Shown: positions 10,399-22,135, numbered from the stretch's first letter. The stretch is 64,000 nt of DNA from Galerina marginata (GCA_023014335.1 JAECYW010000008.1:1612001-1676000), one strand, 5' to 3'. Notes: a model not told the origin generated them from the letters alone. Made by a program: numbers and translations.

Positions 10399-11670
10399 CA
10401 ACTAGGCAATAGCGCAAGCTGAGGACGACCTGAAGGTTTGAGTTGGTTTCAAACAAGGAGGTTAACGTTGGCCGATTGCGTAAGGTACTGAGGATTCCAC
10501 GGCTTAATTTGGCTCTGAGTATTCTTGAGCCTTCCCACGACTCTGTCATCCACAAGCTAGCTGCAGGATGCTCTCAATCTTGGAATGACAACATCTCAAA
10601 TATGATTAAACAGCTTAACGCATACAAGCTGCCATTAGACTCCCTCGTGTCCCTTGTTACTCCTAGACGGCATCAAACTGTGCTATCCCAGACCTGGCGT
10701 GTATGGTTCCGCATCAGTGCGATGCCTGGCGACATCTGGTAAGACTCAAGAGCATCTCCAGCCCTCAAGGATAAGGACCACCTCAGGTTCGAATTAAAAC
10801 GTATTCCAATGGGAAATATTATAGTCTCGGCCAGTGATATTGTAATCCATCCACAAGAGTTTGTGTAATAGGGAAGAAGGATTTTTGCCGAAAAACTCTG
10901 CTGCGTCCTGGGCGTCTGGCATTAGCGCCCATCGACCACGCGGCAAGGTATTTATGGTTTGGTTCATCTGGTTCTCTTCTGCCTGGAACAATGATGTTTA
11001 AGCCTGGTGGGAAGAAGGTCAGATTGGTTGAAGAAGACGGTCTTCAGATGACCAAGGTATTCAAGTCGATGACTTATGACGATTCGGCACCAGAGTGACT
11101 TCTTTGCACAAAGTCACCTGGACCAGAGCTTGCGGACACTTGATCAAAGAATTGGTGTGCACTGTGTCCCTCCTTCTCGAGCAGAATTTGAACCGACGGG
11201 TTCGAGTTCAGGGACTCCTCTGTATGCGGAGAAATTCTCAATCATTCAGACGCTGTTGCATGGGACTGACAAGACCCGTCCGACAACGCAAACGAATAAA
11301 GACTACCATAGGCTGAGGAGCTAACCACCGTGGATTGTCGGATCGTTCCAATTAAATGAGCTCTTCAAAGGCAAATAGGTGTCTGATGTACCTTTGTGAA
11401 TCTGAGACTGGAGACAAAGGCTTGTCCCACATTTCGGTTTGTCCACTGCCCAAGAAGTTGATCAACAGTGAGATCATCAATATTGTGTTTGGGTTGTGTT
11501 GAAGTTCACGACAAGGTTAGTGCATTTTCACTGCGGAGAATCAGCGCCGTGATTATATATCAGGTATTATCGGGACAGAAATGTCCCACAGGAGCTTCAT
11601 AATTATTGATAAAAGTATAGTAAAATGGCAAGCAGTTAATAATCCGAAAATCCTTCGTCGTCGATTAGAT
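10399..11670. other. Intergenic region, no clear gene
   Basis: A 100-codon frame at 10443-10742 (+) has a plausible helical composition but no start context, intron or motif to support it. It might be a decayed element. Nothing else is recognised. Confidence 0.35.
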
Positions 11671-12224
11671 TTACAGCAACCCTCCTTGCTGGTTACCATG
11701 CCCCGGCATCACTTGCGTACCAAGTTGCGCATTAGGCTGGAGCATAGCCTGTCTGGCTCGCAGTTCGTCACGGCCCTAAGTTGAGTGAATCAGCCGTAAT
11801 TCAAAATTCACAAAGATGAGTGCTCACAGCAGGGGCAGGCAGATTGTTCTTGATATCATCACTAGGGACGTAGGGGTCGCGCGCATGGAAAGCATCCATC
11901 TGCCCACCGTGGCGCAGGCCCTGCGGTTGATCGAGATCGGCGGGGTCATTGGTTTTCTGTATCAGATGGTAAGCTTTTGCTCGTTAAAATTCCGATGAAA
12001 ATACGCACGGCGGGGTGAGGAAGAATGCCATATGTAGGCTCAGTCTCCCTGTCTTTGCCTTTCACATTATCGTGCGTTGGGCCGGTGTGCACATTGTGAG
12101 TAGCGTCACCGGTGGATTGCTGGTGCGCATTGTGAGTGGCGTCGCCAGTGGACTGCTCGTGGGTGGATGAGTGGTCACCGTGGTGGGTGAGCTTCTCTTT
12201 GATATTGTGTATGATGTTTGACAT
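11671..12224 (-). CDS. Small hydrophilic protein, 149 aa
   Basis: Predicted join on the minus strand is 12224..12009, 11956..11828, 11775..11671 (149 aa). Introns are 52 bp each with donors GTGCGT and GTGAGC and acceptors TACAG and CTTAG, all in phase 0. The protein starts MSNIIHNIKEKL and has two 12-residue STGDATHN repeats rich in His and Thr. It then has KTNDPADLDQPQGLRHGGQ and FHARDPYVPSDD segments and a Gln-rich end. There is no signal peptide or membrane span. It resembles small, disordered, stress-type fungal proteins with a short N-terminal amphipathic helix, but I do not recognise a named family. The perfect phase agreement over three exons is the main support. Confidence 0.68.
12092..12163. 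repeat. Two 36-bp tandem repeats inside the 149-aa gene
   Basis: CATTGTGAGTAGCGTCACC and CATTGTGAGTGGCGTCGCC begin 36 bp apart (12092 and 12128). They encode the two STGDATHN units on the minus strand, so the repeat is in frame at 12 residues per unit. Confidence 0.8.
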
Positions 12225-12692
12225 GATGAGGTAGTGTAAAAGTGGGTATGATTTCTTATTCGCAGTCGCGATAGGGTCTTTTATAGGGAGGCATAGGGCT
12301 AGATTAGATGCCAAGGCAGCGATGACGGGTCTGGGGTCTGTCTGGAGCCGATGACGTTCTGCGAGTCGCGGGCGCAGCCTTGGCGATATTTTTATATTTT
12401 TAGCTGCGCGATCATGACATCATATTCATTCCGGCACGTGTCCATAGCGCGAGTCAATGAGTTCCGGGTCGACTCGGAGTTGACCTCGGAGAAACACTGT
12501 TTCAGCGTTCTAAATGGAAAGGAGGCGGTAAAGAAGATATACACTGATAATTAGAACAGGCGTAGTCTTATGACAGATCACTTCGTGAAATAAGACACTC
12601 TATATGATAGTATATCTTGGATAGTAGATTCAACCTTCCTCCTCAGCCTGAGGCTTTGAATATGAAAAATCGAGCAGGAAACCACGCTAAAT
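12225..12692. other. Intergenic region
   Basis: No gene seen. It lies between the promoter of the 149-aa gene and the 3' end of the calmodulin-like gene. Confidence 0.4.
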
Positions 12693-13911
12693 TTACTTTG
12701 AGATTCCCCCAACCATCTAGAGGTGAAGAGGACAAAGAAGGTGATTAGGATAGGTGAAGATCTAAAGCCACGAATAAAGCCACGCACTTTTTTGAATTCT
12801 GGAATGCCGATACAGAACAATGATGTCGGTAGCGATATTTGGTTGCAGCGGAAAACGTTCGTAAAAGGGACCCGGAAGAAAGTAAGGTGTGTCGACAAAT
12901 GAAATATCAGCATGGGGAGACATGGGATATCCTTTAAACTTGCGCACCTTGGAAACTAATTTCATGATCGCCATCCAAGTCTGCTTCGTTTATCATGATT
13001 TGTAGTTCTTCATCGGTCAACCGTTCGCCTAGATTATGTGGAAGCCGTTAGAGATTGGGTTCTAAAATTTTAATTATAAAGAAAGATAAAGAAAAGAGGC
13101 GTGATCTCACGACGCAGTGCACTTTCGTTGCATCGAGTGCACGAGAAACGAAGAAAATGCAATAAATCTATAAGACAGGAGTCGACGACTTACCCAAACT
13201 GGCCATAACTGCGCTCAACTCGGTGATAGTGATGTTCCCATTCCCATCCTTATCAAACACGCTGAACGCCTGCCTCAGCTCATCTGTCTCCAGATCGTCG
13301 CCCCCCCACGGCGCGCTTCCCTCACCGAGCCCTGGCGTCAAGGTGGAGGGATTGCGGCCCATAAGTTCGACGAACTCTGAGAACTCGATGGTTCCGTTGT
13401 GATCTTTGTCGATCTCGTTGAGAATGCCTTGTATCTCGGCGTCGGTCGGACTGCGACCGAGCGAGCGCATAACGGAGCCTAGCTCAGAGGCGGTGATTGT
13501 GCCGTCGCTGTCTGGAGATGCATGAATTGGCGTAACCGAAGACCAAGGTGAGGAAGAGCACCTTTATCGAATGAGGAGAAGGCATCTTTGTACGCTGTAT
13601 GTAGACAATGAACCGTTCGTCAGCATTCCGTTCGAAAGAGGTGTTGATCCGACGGATGGATGTGAACGTGGAGATGGATCGTCGGTTGTGGAGTAGGATG
13701 GATGATCGGGAAATCGTCACTCACAAGCGAGTTGTTCTGCGAAACAAGAAGCAAGATCAACCTTTTGTCAACTCGCGATGCTCTGTTGTTTCATAGGACG
13801 CGGACGGAAAAGCACCTTCTGTCAGTAACTGCATGATGCGCGTCGATCTTCTGAATCAGTAATCCTTGGCGGTAAAAACGAGGACTGGGCGCGCACTGGA
13901 GCCGAAGCCAT
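12693..13911 (-). CDS. Calmodulin-like EF-hand protein with micro-exons
   Basis: Predicted join on the minus strand is 13911..13897, 13828..13816, 13736..13725, 13594..13562, 13511..13194, 13028..12948, 12798..12788, 12716..12693 (168 aa). Four EF-hand loops are visible: [36 protein letters not shown] and [12 protein letters not shown]. In the last, His replaces the usual Gly at loop position 6. TEEQ and RSLG signatures match calmodulin. The linker between hands 2 and 3 is enlarged with a Gly/Pro-rich stretch ([14 protein letters not shown]), making the protein about 20 residues longer than calmodulin. Three exons are only 13, 12 and 11 bp. The first two are also possible as one 19-bp exon starting at an ATG at 13834. 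Role: a Ca2+ sensor or a calmodulin-like regulatory light subunit. Confidence 0.75.
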
Positions 13912-14623
13912 AGTAATTTCTCGGTTGTGACTTTGATTCACTTTCAAGCCTAGGAATCGGAACGGATGATAGAACGGTCGGGAGATGGTGGTGGTTGAGG
14001 GAAGAGGAGTAAGACTACGAGACAACCAGGGCCTAGTCCGCTATCAATGAGCTTAACTTTATGGATAAATATAGATTGTACGTTATGGCCCCTGTCATTC
14101 CAGCGTTCACTGACAAGACTCGACTCGAGACTGATTGGACATTTGGAAAAAAATAACAGGATGACTATTAGTGACTATGGGTAATTGGATGGATTAACAT
14201 AACGCAATCGCCATCGATCGGCTCAGGATTTAAGTCAGACAATATCCTTAAGCAATTTTTCCTGTCCCATGATAGAATCGCGATAGGAGGACAGTTCGTG
14301 CACCGAACTTCACGGGGAAAATCGAACGAGCGCTAAGAGTTTTAAATAGAACAGTGGAAATTACCGAAGGTAGTTTGAACAGTAAAGCTTGAAAATATTG
14401 GATGAGACTCTATATGTTCGAACTTTCCAAAAAATAAATGCAGAATGTGGCCTAATTCTCAGCCTTTCCGAATCACCTGTTCACCAACGCGGATAGACAT
14501 AGTTTTTTTTTGAACGTAGAAGGTGCACATGCTGTCTAGGGAGAAAGTTTTACAGAATACAGAGAAGTTAACACAAAATACATGCAGATATGACAGTCGA
14601 AGGCTTCCTTGATAAATCTACTT
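13912..14623. other. Intergenic region
   Basis: About 700 bp between the calmodulin-like promoter and the 3' end of the GH92 gene. No gene recognised. Confidence 0.4.
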
Positions 14624-17600
14624 CTAACCCGAGGCGAACCCGCCACTTTCCAACGACGCGGGCAATGAGCCCGAGGATGACCCACAGCCGTCTGGTCTGG
14701 GATTCGGCCCTACCTCAATAACAATCTCTCCGCCGCCCACGACATCCTCCCATCGTACCCAACACACACTCCCATTCTGCACCCCATTTATCGTCACGCT
14801 CTGCACATGCACGCGGCTGCCAGGTGGGGGCGTTTGGGTAAGCGTAGTCGGATCGAAGCCTTGGACGGTGACTGTCGTATCTGTTCCGAGTAGGCCGTTG
14901 TGAAGGGTATAGGAAGAGAGGAATGGCGTGGAAATCAAAAGTTGATGTGAAGCGGGCACTGGGTACAGGCCGAGGAGGTGGAAGGTGAGAAGGGAGGCCA
15001 TGGCGCCTGAGTCATCATTTCCGGGAATGCTGGGTGCATAATTTGAAATTCGAAATAGTAGAAGGAGAAAAGGAGCAGAGTAAATTTGTGGGCGATCGTC
15101 AGTGGATTTGCACTGGGAAATGAAGAGAAGGGAATTCACCCTCTGATCCCGGTGTTGAAGTTCTCATACACAACCTGTCTTAGACGGAGGGCCGTGAGAT
15201 CTGGCCGATTCGCATAGTGGTAGACCCAAGGAATCTGAAAAGACGGTTCGTTCCCTGCTTGGAAGTAACCTTTCGAGAAGTAATGGTCGCTGGAAAAGAA
15301 ATTGGTAAGGATCGGCCTTGTTAGTCAGGGAAAATAAGATAAGCTAACGTCCGGTTGATGAATGTAGCATTTCCTCCCATGAGCCGGATGATGGTAGACA
15401 TAGAATGTGGAGCAAAGAAGCTCATCTCCCATGAAGAAGCTGGTTTTTATGAAAATCAGAGTGTTAAAGCTCGAAATTGACACAGAAGGCTCATTATTCA
15501 CATACATTCATAGAAACCGACGTCGTTGTCGGTACCTCTAGCACAAGAATGAGGCGTTGGGTCGATGGGAGAACATGCGTCAGGCGGACTGAAAGCAAAA
15601 CTGCCGTTCTGAACAAAGAATCACGCAACATTTAGCGAATGCGAAATAGAATTACACAGGTGGAAATCAACTCACGGGATACCTCCTCTGCGCGAATCCA
15701 ACGAATCCGTCACTTGAGATGCTGGGATCCCAATGATTCACAAAATTCATAGAACGATTCGTGTACTTTGCGATGTCTGCCGCGGATTTGTCAAGGGCAA
15801 CACCTGCCTGCCGAACGGCGAAGTCGCCTACTGCATACTATGGATTTCGGAATACGCGGGGTTAGGTACATAGCATTTAGTCAAGTTGAATCCGAAAGCA
15901 GTGTCCTTACTTCAAACGCACGAGACGCCTCACGAGTTGGCAGACCAGTTGAACCAGAAGGGTCTACCCAGTCAGTGGGAATATACCCAAAGGCCTTCCA
16001 TGCAGTGTTTTGTCGGCCAACTTGGATATGACCGGGATTGTCAACTCCGAGCTGACTAGGCGGTTACTCGTAAATCACTTACCTCGATACCAATCAGGAG
16101 GCTAAAGACGAGCAGGGGATTGAGATCAGAATACGCGAAGAGTTTCGCCGGACCCACAGTATTTTCGGCGGTATCCACCAGGGCTTGATACAGATCGTCC
16201 ACGGGCACCCCGAGTTGAGAAGCGTGTTTTCCATATTTTACGGCGAAATCTCCAAGAATGGGCATGCCATCCGACCCTCCTTGTACATATCCGCTGAGTA
16301 GAACGCATGAACGGAATATCACGGGATGAATGAAACTATAGAGGTCCTCACGCTTTGGTGTTTGACCGACATTCAGGGATATAACCTACGTTTCCACATT
16401 TATTGACCAGAGAGGATTGATAGAGATATAAATACCTGTATTACGCCAACCATCGATATAAGCATTGACTATCTCTGCCCATTCGAAAGGGGAAAGGAGA
16501 GAGAGAAGTGGGTGGACGGTGCGGAATGTGTCCCAAGAGCTGGTTGTAGAATGGTCCTATGAATAGCGGGGATAAGAAAATCGGAGTAACATACCAAAAT
16601 AGGGCATCATAGAATGGGTATGAAGATGACCAATACGGATTTTCTCCAGTGAGGTTTGCAGGGACTAATGAGGCACGATAGAGCTATGGTATATTGGCGC
16701 TTAGTACAGGCAAAGGATATTGGATTATAGTAAAGAGATGAGCCTACTGAAGAATATAAAAGTTGCACAACTGTAGGATCCTCTGCCTGTGTATTTATCG
16801 CCACTCTGCTTAAAACATCCTCCCACTTGGACCGAGAGGCTTCCTGGATACTGTCCCAATCCCAATCTGGCACCTCAGTCTCTGCGTTGGAGCAAGCCTG
16901 GTCAGCGCTTATGAAAGATACCCCAAAGCGTGCTGTCACAGATGACGAATTGAAAGCGAAAAGCGCACCGGCCTGAATGGGCGAGGTGTCGTCAGTGAAG
17001 GCATAGTTGAGCGAAGTATTACTCGACAAAATGGTGATGGTGTTTGGGGAATTGCTACTTTTGGATTGATAGGTTCCGAATTGGGTAAGAGGGGCGTTGT
17101 GTGAAGGGTTGGCGAAGTCATAACAGCCGAAAACGGTATAGTTGTCAGTACCATAGCTCTATTTTTTGTAAGACGACCAAGTCTACAAGGGAGAGGGGAA
17201 AACATGCCTGTAAAAAGGTACCACCAAGCTTGACACGTGCGCTGGGCGAAATCGATATGAACCCACCATGGAACGACCGTTGTAAATCGTTAGTAAGGTC
17301 CACAACTAAATGATTGACCGCAGGGGCTTTCGACGGAAACGTGAATCGTATCAATCCAGCCCTTCTTGTTGATGTAGTTTCAATTTGAATCCCATTGGTA
17401 AAAGTGGTCGTGAAATAGCCGGGGGATGCAGCTATGAATTTCAATCAGAGAACACCAGGGAGCCCAAAACATAGATCTCTACAAACCATCCTTTCCAGCG
17501 GCGCGAAGAGTACTGCGGGCTTGAATGCCAACAGGACAAGATGTAAACGAACAACTGGGAAGAGGAAATAAGGGAAAAATCCCATATCCACCAGCAGTGT

Positions 17601-17984
17601 TCCCTCCAGTGCCTTCATCGTGCATCAAAGAGATCCCAGTGATCGAAGAATTGTCTGAAATATAGCCTGCCTGTCGAGGAGTTGTGCTGACATCAATCCC
17701 AACCTTTACAAGACAGGTCAGGACGCGATAGAGTCAAAAGTTAAGTATCAACTTTAGCCATCGCATGCGGAACAGCAGCGCCTGAAGTAGTTTGTTACGT
17801 TCTTCCCGGTTGAAATTAAGGCAAACATACCAGGGAAGGCATTTCCACCACTTGCGCCTCCCGCTCCTGATGCTGTTCCGATAAATAGATTCACTAGTGA
17901 GGTCAGATTCGTCGCCGTGACTGCATTAGACTGTTCGCAGAGCAGGATAAGACCCAAAATGACGAAGGATAAGGTGGAAAGCAT
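14624..17984 (-). CDS. Secreted GH92 alpha-1,2-mannosidase-type glycosidase
   Basis: Sixteen exons on the minus strand: 17984..17831, 17781..17753, 17703..17487, 17431..17208, 17158..16748, 16683..16595, 16539..16436, 16385..16352, 16293..16158, 16101..16083, 16020..15911, 15837..15676, 15608..15506, 15439..15349, 15289..15140, 15029..14624 (812 aa). A signal peptide (LSFVILGLILLCEQSNA) leads into the family start (SLVNLFIGT, NAFPGAAVPHAMAKVG). GH92 landmarks follow in order: HDEGTGG, CSWDTFRTVHPL, YIDGWRNTGYIPECR, GGSDG, WEMSFFAPH, ANRPD and GIPGNDDSGAM. The PGNDDSG box contains the catalytic-base region of characterised members. The enzyme would trim alpha-mannose from glycoproteins or mannans outside the cell or in the secretory pathway. 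Exon 4 ends at a GC donor, and exon 10 has only 19 bp (PPDWYR). Confidence 0.93.
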
Positions 17985-19676
17985 CGTCGTAAATCAGGGT
18001 GCGTCCAAGTTCTTTTACGCGGAAGACTGAGGGCCGTTCTTTTGTAGCATGCCTCCATGCTGTCACACACAGCTTCGCCATCTAGAATGCGTCAGATTAT
18101 CCACCTGCAGCAGAAGCGGTTGGCGGTCTTCTACCCTTTTCTTCGTCGATGCCTGGCAAACGTGTGTGGCGGCAAGGCATGGCGCGGGAGTTCGTGCAAG
18201 ATAAGGCGCATGGGGCCGCGCCGAATGACACTAAATCTCGTAATTAGACCTAGAAATCGTGTTGGATTGCAAGAAGCTTGTGGATTGAGGAAAAGAAGGT
18301 GGAGAATAGGCATATGGAACCTGTTCACGTGTTGAGCAGAAGATAAATCGAAAGTTGTCTCGCCATTAGGATTGGTCAAAAACCTCAAAGTTGGAATAAG
18401 CAGTTGTCCCAAGCCTATAATATATGCTGACAGCTGCAGGCGAAGATGGTAGCGAGAGATTTGGAGCAAGTTTGAATTCTTCAGAGTTCAAATGTTGTTG
18501 ACGTCACCCTGCCTTGCCAAACAACGGTCGAGCAGCTTTTTCTGCCTTTCCTCTTGCTTTTCTCCAACTTTTCTCTCAAATTTGTCTTCAACACGGTTTC
18601 GATACCATGGTTAGGGGAGCTTCGTCCTCAGGAACTGGCTCAAACAAGGACCAACACCAATGCCCACCTGGCGAACTACATTGAACATGCGGGCAAGGTC
18701 CGTGGCCCAGTCAGTGGCCAAGCCACTGATAATAGCTATAGGAAGGTCGACCCCCGGGCCAGCCAATCCAAGCACGGTTGGAAGGCCATCAAACTTACAT
18801 CTTCCTACCATTCGAGTAACCGACAAGCCGCGCTAGAGTACTGAAACCCCTCGCATAGACAACCGTCCTTTGTTACTTTGTCTCGGGCTGGTGTGCTTCC
18901 TCCGTATCCAAGTCTTTATCCTCAGGGCTCTTGGTGCTTTCTGTATCACGTCTACTCAGCCGTCTTTCTGAAGTTATTTGGCCCACGTCTTTCTCCTTTG
19001 GGTCTTCTATGATTGTGGAGAGACCGGCTACAACCTCGACGTTCCCCGTTAACATGTAGCCCATGGGTTGCATTCCTTTGACGCTTGCCATATTTCTGTC
19101 TCCCCGCATTTCACATTTTTATTGGTTGTCAGATTGTAAGTGCGCCTTAGCGCACAGAAGACTGTTAAAATAACATCAACATCAAGCTCCCAATTTTAAC
19201 CCTCCTGCGTAAACTTTCTTCCACTTCACCTGCCATAACCTCGGATCGATAGGCTTCCTTCCGCGTTTCTGACCCTATATTACGCGCTCCGTTGAATGAA
19301 ACTGTTGCGCTCCAAGTCATCCGACTGCCATTCAAATACGCCTTGAGGCCAGACGCTGTCCTATTTCTAGGAGATGATTCTTCCTTGAGTTCTGCAGACC
19401 TGCTGCGATTGCTTCATCTGTGCTCCTGACGGTACCCAATGACTGTACGGCCTCCGTTTTTCATTCTCATTTACTGTCCGGCCCGTTGGCATCCTGCAAG
19501 TCTTGAGACAGCTAAGCGTTTCTCTTTTTGTTTATTCCTGCCAGCTGACAAGGCTCCAATTCCGAGATTTTGGATCACGAATAATTGATTATCACCTTCC
19601 GTGGCGGCAGTCGTATAAGAACCCTTGTTTTGGAAGAAAAGTTACGACTTGAAGCCTCTTCACTCTGTCACTCACT
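17985..19676. other. Long intergenic region with uncertain small frames
   Basis: No gene is firmly supported. A minus frame at 18873-19091 (MASVKGMQPMGYML, then a Lys/Asp/Glu/Thr-rich tail, 72 aa) could be a small protein. Plus and minus frames around 18554-18844 overlap each other and are unresolved. A CACGTG box sits at 18326-18331. The last 300 bp are probably the GH12 promoter. Confidence 0.35.
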
Positions 19677-20718
19677 ATGCTCTCCTCGCGATTACTCGCC
19701 TTTGCCTCTCTTATTCCCTTCATCGTCGCAGCACCTACCAGTGAAGTTGCTTCGATCGACACGTCTTCCCACTGCGGTATGTCGCCGCGTTTCCAAGGGT
19801 TATTCGTACTCATGATATAATTATCGTTATCAGGTCAATGGGATACCGTCACAGCTGGGACATACTCTCTCCTCCTTGATCAGTGGGGTATAAGCGGTGC
19901 TTCTGGCTCTGACTGCGCTTCACTGACCTCCTTAAACGGCAATACCGTTGCCTGGAAGACAACATGGAAATGGTCAGGCGGAAATGGCGTGAAAACCTTT
20001 ACGAACATACAGCTCAATAGCGGTTTGAACAAGCAGCTCTCTGCAATTAAGAGTATTCCCGTAAGCGCTATCCTTTCTCATCAATTGCCATTGTTCTCAC
20101 TCGAATTTTACGTTTCAGGCTGTATGGACCTGGTCGCAAACCACCTCTGGCACAATCGTTGCAGATGTTGCGTACGATTTATTCACTTCGACCACCGCCG
20201 GGGGCAGTAATGTCAACGAAATCATGATTTGGCTTGCCAACATCAATGCTGGTCCGATTTCGGCTCAGTACAATTCAGACGGCACCCCTAAGCCCGTGGC
20301 CAGCAACATCTCGCTCGCTGGCCATACCTGGTATGCATTGTGTATTCGTGTAGAAGACTTTTTGTTGACAGAGACTGCTATATAGGAACCTCTACACGGG
20401 CTCCAATGGATCAAACAATGTTTTTTCGTTCCTTCCATCCAACGGAGCCTCGGTTACAAGCTTCAACGGTGATTTGAACCTGTTCCTGAAGGTTATTCTA
20501 TTCTTTTTTGTCAAGGGAAGAATGTTGATATCAATTTCAATAGTATTTGACTTCCAACCAAGGTGTTAGCACGTCGCAGTTCCTGAAGACGGCCCAAGGC
20601 GGAACTGAAGCCACATCGGGAAGCGCGACATTGACCTCGTACGATCAAATTTTGTGCTTTGCACGATCGTTCACTGACTTACTCGAGTAGCTCGACCTTC
20701 AGCTTGGTTATCAATTGA
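19677..20718 (+). CDS. GH12 endoglucanase/xyloglucanase
   Basis: Predicted join is 19677..19776, 19834..20060, 20119..20330, 20386..20491, 20544..20638, 20688..20718 (256 aa, five introns of 49-58 bp). An N-terminal signal peptide ([14 protein letters not shown]) precedes the mature domain. GH12 landmarks are GQWDT near the N-terminus, [24 protein letters not shown], the nucleophile motif NEIMIWL and the acid/base motif [10 protein letters not shown], ending [11 protein letters not shown]. The last intron matters: reading through it gives a non-family C-terminus, while splicing restores the usual strand. It would act on beta-1,4-glucan or xyloglucan of plant cell walls outside the cell. The length matches the family. 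The next gene converges on it at 86 bp. Confidence 0.92.
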
Positions 20719-20804
20719 TACTTGAGATATTTAGCGACTATGAAATTGTCTTATCGCAGGAAAATTCAATCATTGTTTTCCGAGTTCCCCACCTTCGGCT
20801 GAAA

Positions 20805-21626
20805 TTATTTATCAACTGCAATCCATCCTTCGAAGCCGTCCAAGTATCTTCCCCATCGGCCTCCATCCCAGGAAATGATCCTAGGCCAAATCTCCTCTGG
20901 ACTTGCGCTTTTGATCATGATTAGGAAACCAAACAGGGCAAAATCAGCAAACGATACTTGGGATCCCATTAAGAAGTCCCCGTCTTCATTTTTGCTGAAT
21001 GCAAACTTCAGCATTGTGAATACCTGTTCAAGTGCTTTGAAAGAAGCTTCGCGCTCCGCGCCTTGTTTCTCGATAGCGTCTATTGGTTTGCCGAACCTAG
21101 TTTCCATTCTCTGCTTAAAATCAAGCTGTTCATCAGGAGACTTGGAACGGTGCATTGCCATAATCGCAAGCTCTGGAATGAAGGCTATCAACCGTCCCAT
21201 GACGAATTGAACGAAAACAGCTTGGAGAGGCAGGGTGTTTGCTGGAAACAGCTCCGTCCCCGGGGCTGGGGGGTATGTTTTCTCTAGATACTCAACAATG
21301 GGCATCGAGTCGGATAGGAAGACGGGATGAGAAGGATCTGTGCGGTCAATGATGGCTGGTAGGGTGTAATGTGGGCTCCCATTGGGCTTGATGCCGGTTG
21401 GGGCGATACCAAGAGGTTTGCAAACGGCCTCGATGGCTGAAGTCGAGACCCATTGTGTTCGATAATTGAGTTTCTTATAGTTGAGGGCAAGCCTGATCGC
21501 AAGATAGCCTTAGTACGATGGCAATCAAACTCGATGGTGCTGAACATGCCTAACTTTCCAAGTGTTAGGAGAGGTCGGAAGCGGCTTCGGGCTTGGAATA
21601 TCCAGCAGGACGATATCGGTTTGCAT
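20805..21626 (-). CDS. Glutathione S-transferase, beta-etherase type
   Basis: Predicted join on the minus strand is 21626..21550, 21492..20805 (254 aa). The N-terminal thioredoxin-like domain reads DIVLLDIPSP, SPNTWKVRLALNYKKL, YTLPAII and DSMPIVEYLEKTYP (the Ser region of this loop contacts glutathione). An all-helical C-terminal domain follows (LPLQAVFVQFVMGRLIAFIPE, SFADFALFGFLIMIKS). The arrangement is that of fungal etherase-like GSTs, which detoxify electrophiles or cleave beta-aryl ethers; substrate unknown. The single 57-bp intron has no usable GT donor. A GC donor, AG|GCATGT, gives exactly the conserved WKxRLALNYK junction. Confidence 0.9.
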
Positions 21627-22135
21627 GACTGTAGAAGGCGGAAGAAGGCTCCACTTGGTTCGGGAGGTTCTTCCTAGTCACAGCCCTTTTTATATGGAAC
21701 CCGGCCATGTGGCCACCGAACAGGCCTAAACCTTAGACGTTGCATTATAGCTTACCGCTACGAGGGATGATTAGAAACATCCTATCATAGTTCCCGCTAT
21801 ACATGAGAGGTTCCGGCACATAGTGGGGCCTGGTTCTGCTTCCTTCTTTCAGGCTGCGTATCATATTCAATACTTATCAGCGATAACCCGAGAGGAACCC
21901 GAGTCATAGAAGTAAGCCAACGTTAACAAGTCAGCAACTCACCAAAATTAGAACCCGTGAGACTCCGGAGTAGGGGACGACTCGCCCGAGGCGCGCGGAG
22001 GATGTGCCCAAACAAAATTGATCAGCAAAACAACTCTTCACGAGACTCGCAGGGTAGCTTAATCAATCACCAATGATCTAGTAATCAGTCAAAGTAACCT
22101 ATAAACTACTTTGCACTTTCTTATCGTTAAAGAAC
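21627..22135. other. Intergenic, probably divergent promoters
   Basis: About 500 bp between the divergent GST and F-box-like genes. No other feature seen. Confidence 0.45.

Noticed and set aside
10443..10742. Plus-strand 99-codon frame, possible transposon or helical protein
   Set aside because: No motif, no upstream promoter or splice support and no continuation; left as an uncertain frame in the gap.
12578..12913. Minus 111-codon frame covering the end of the calmodulin-like gene
   Set aside because: It gives a hydrophobic, non-family extension; splicing through an 11-bp exon to 12716 gives a proper EF-hand end instead.
18554..18844. Opposed plus and minus frames of 70-96 codons
   Set aside because: Neither strand shows motifs, conserved splicing or preferred codon use; could not be resolved.
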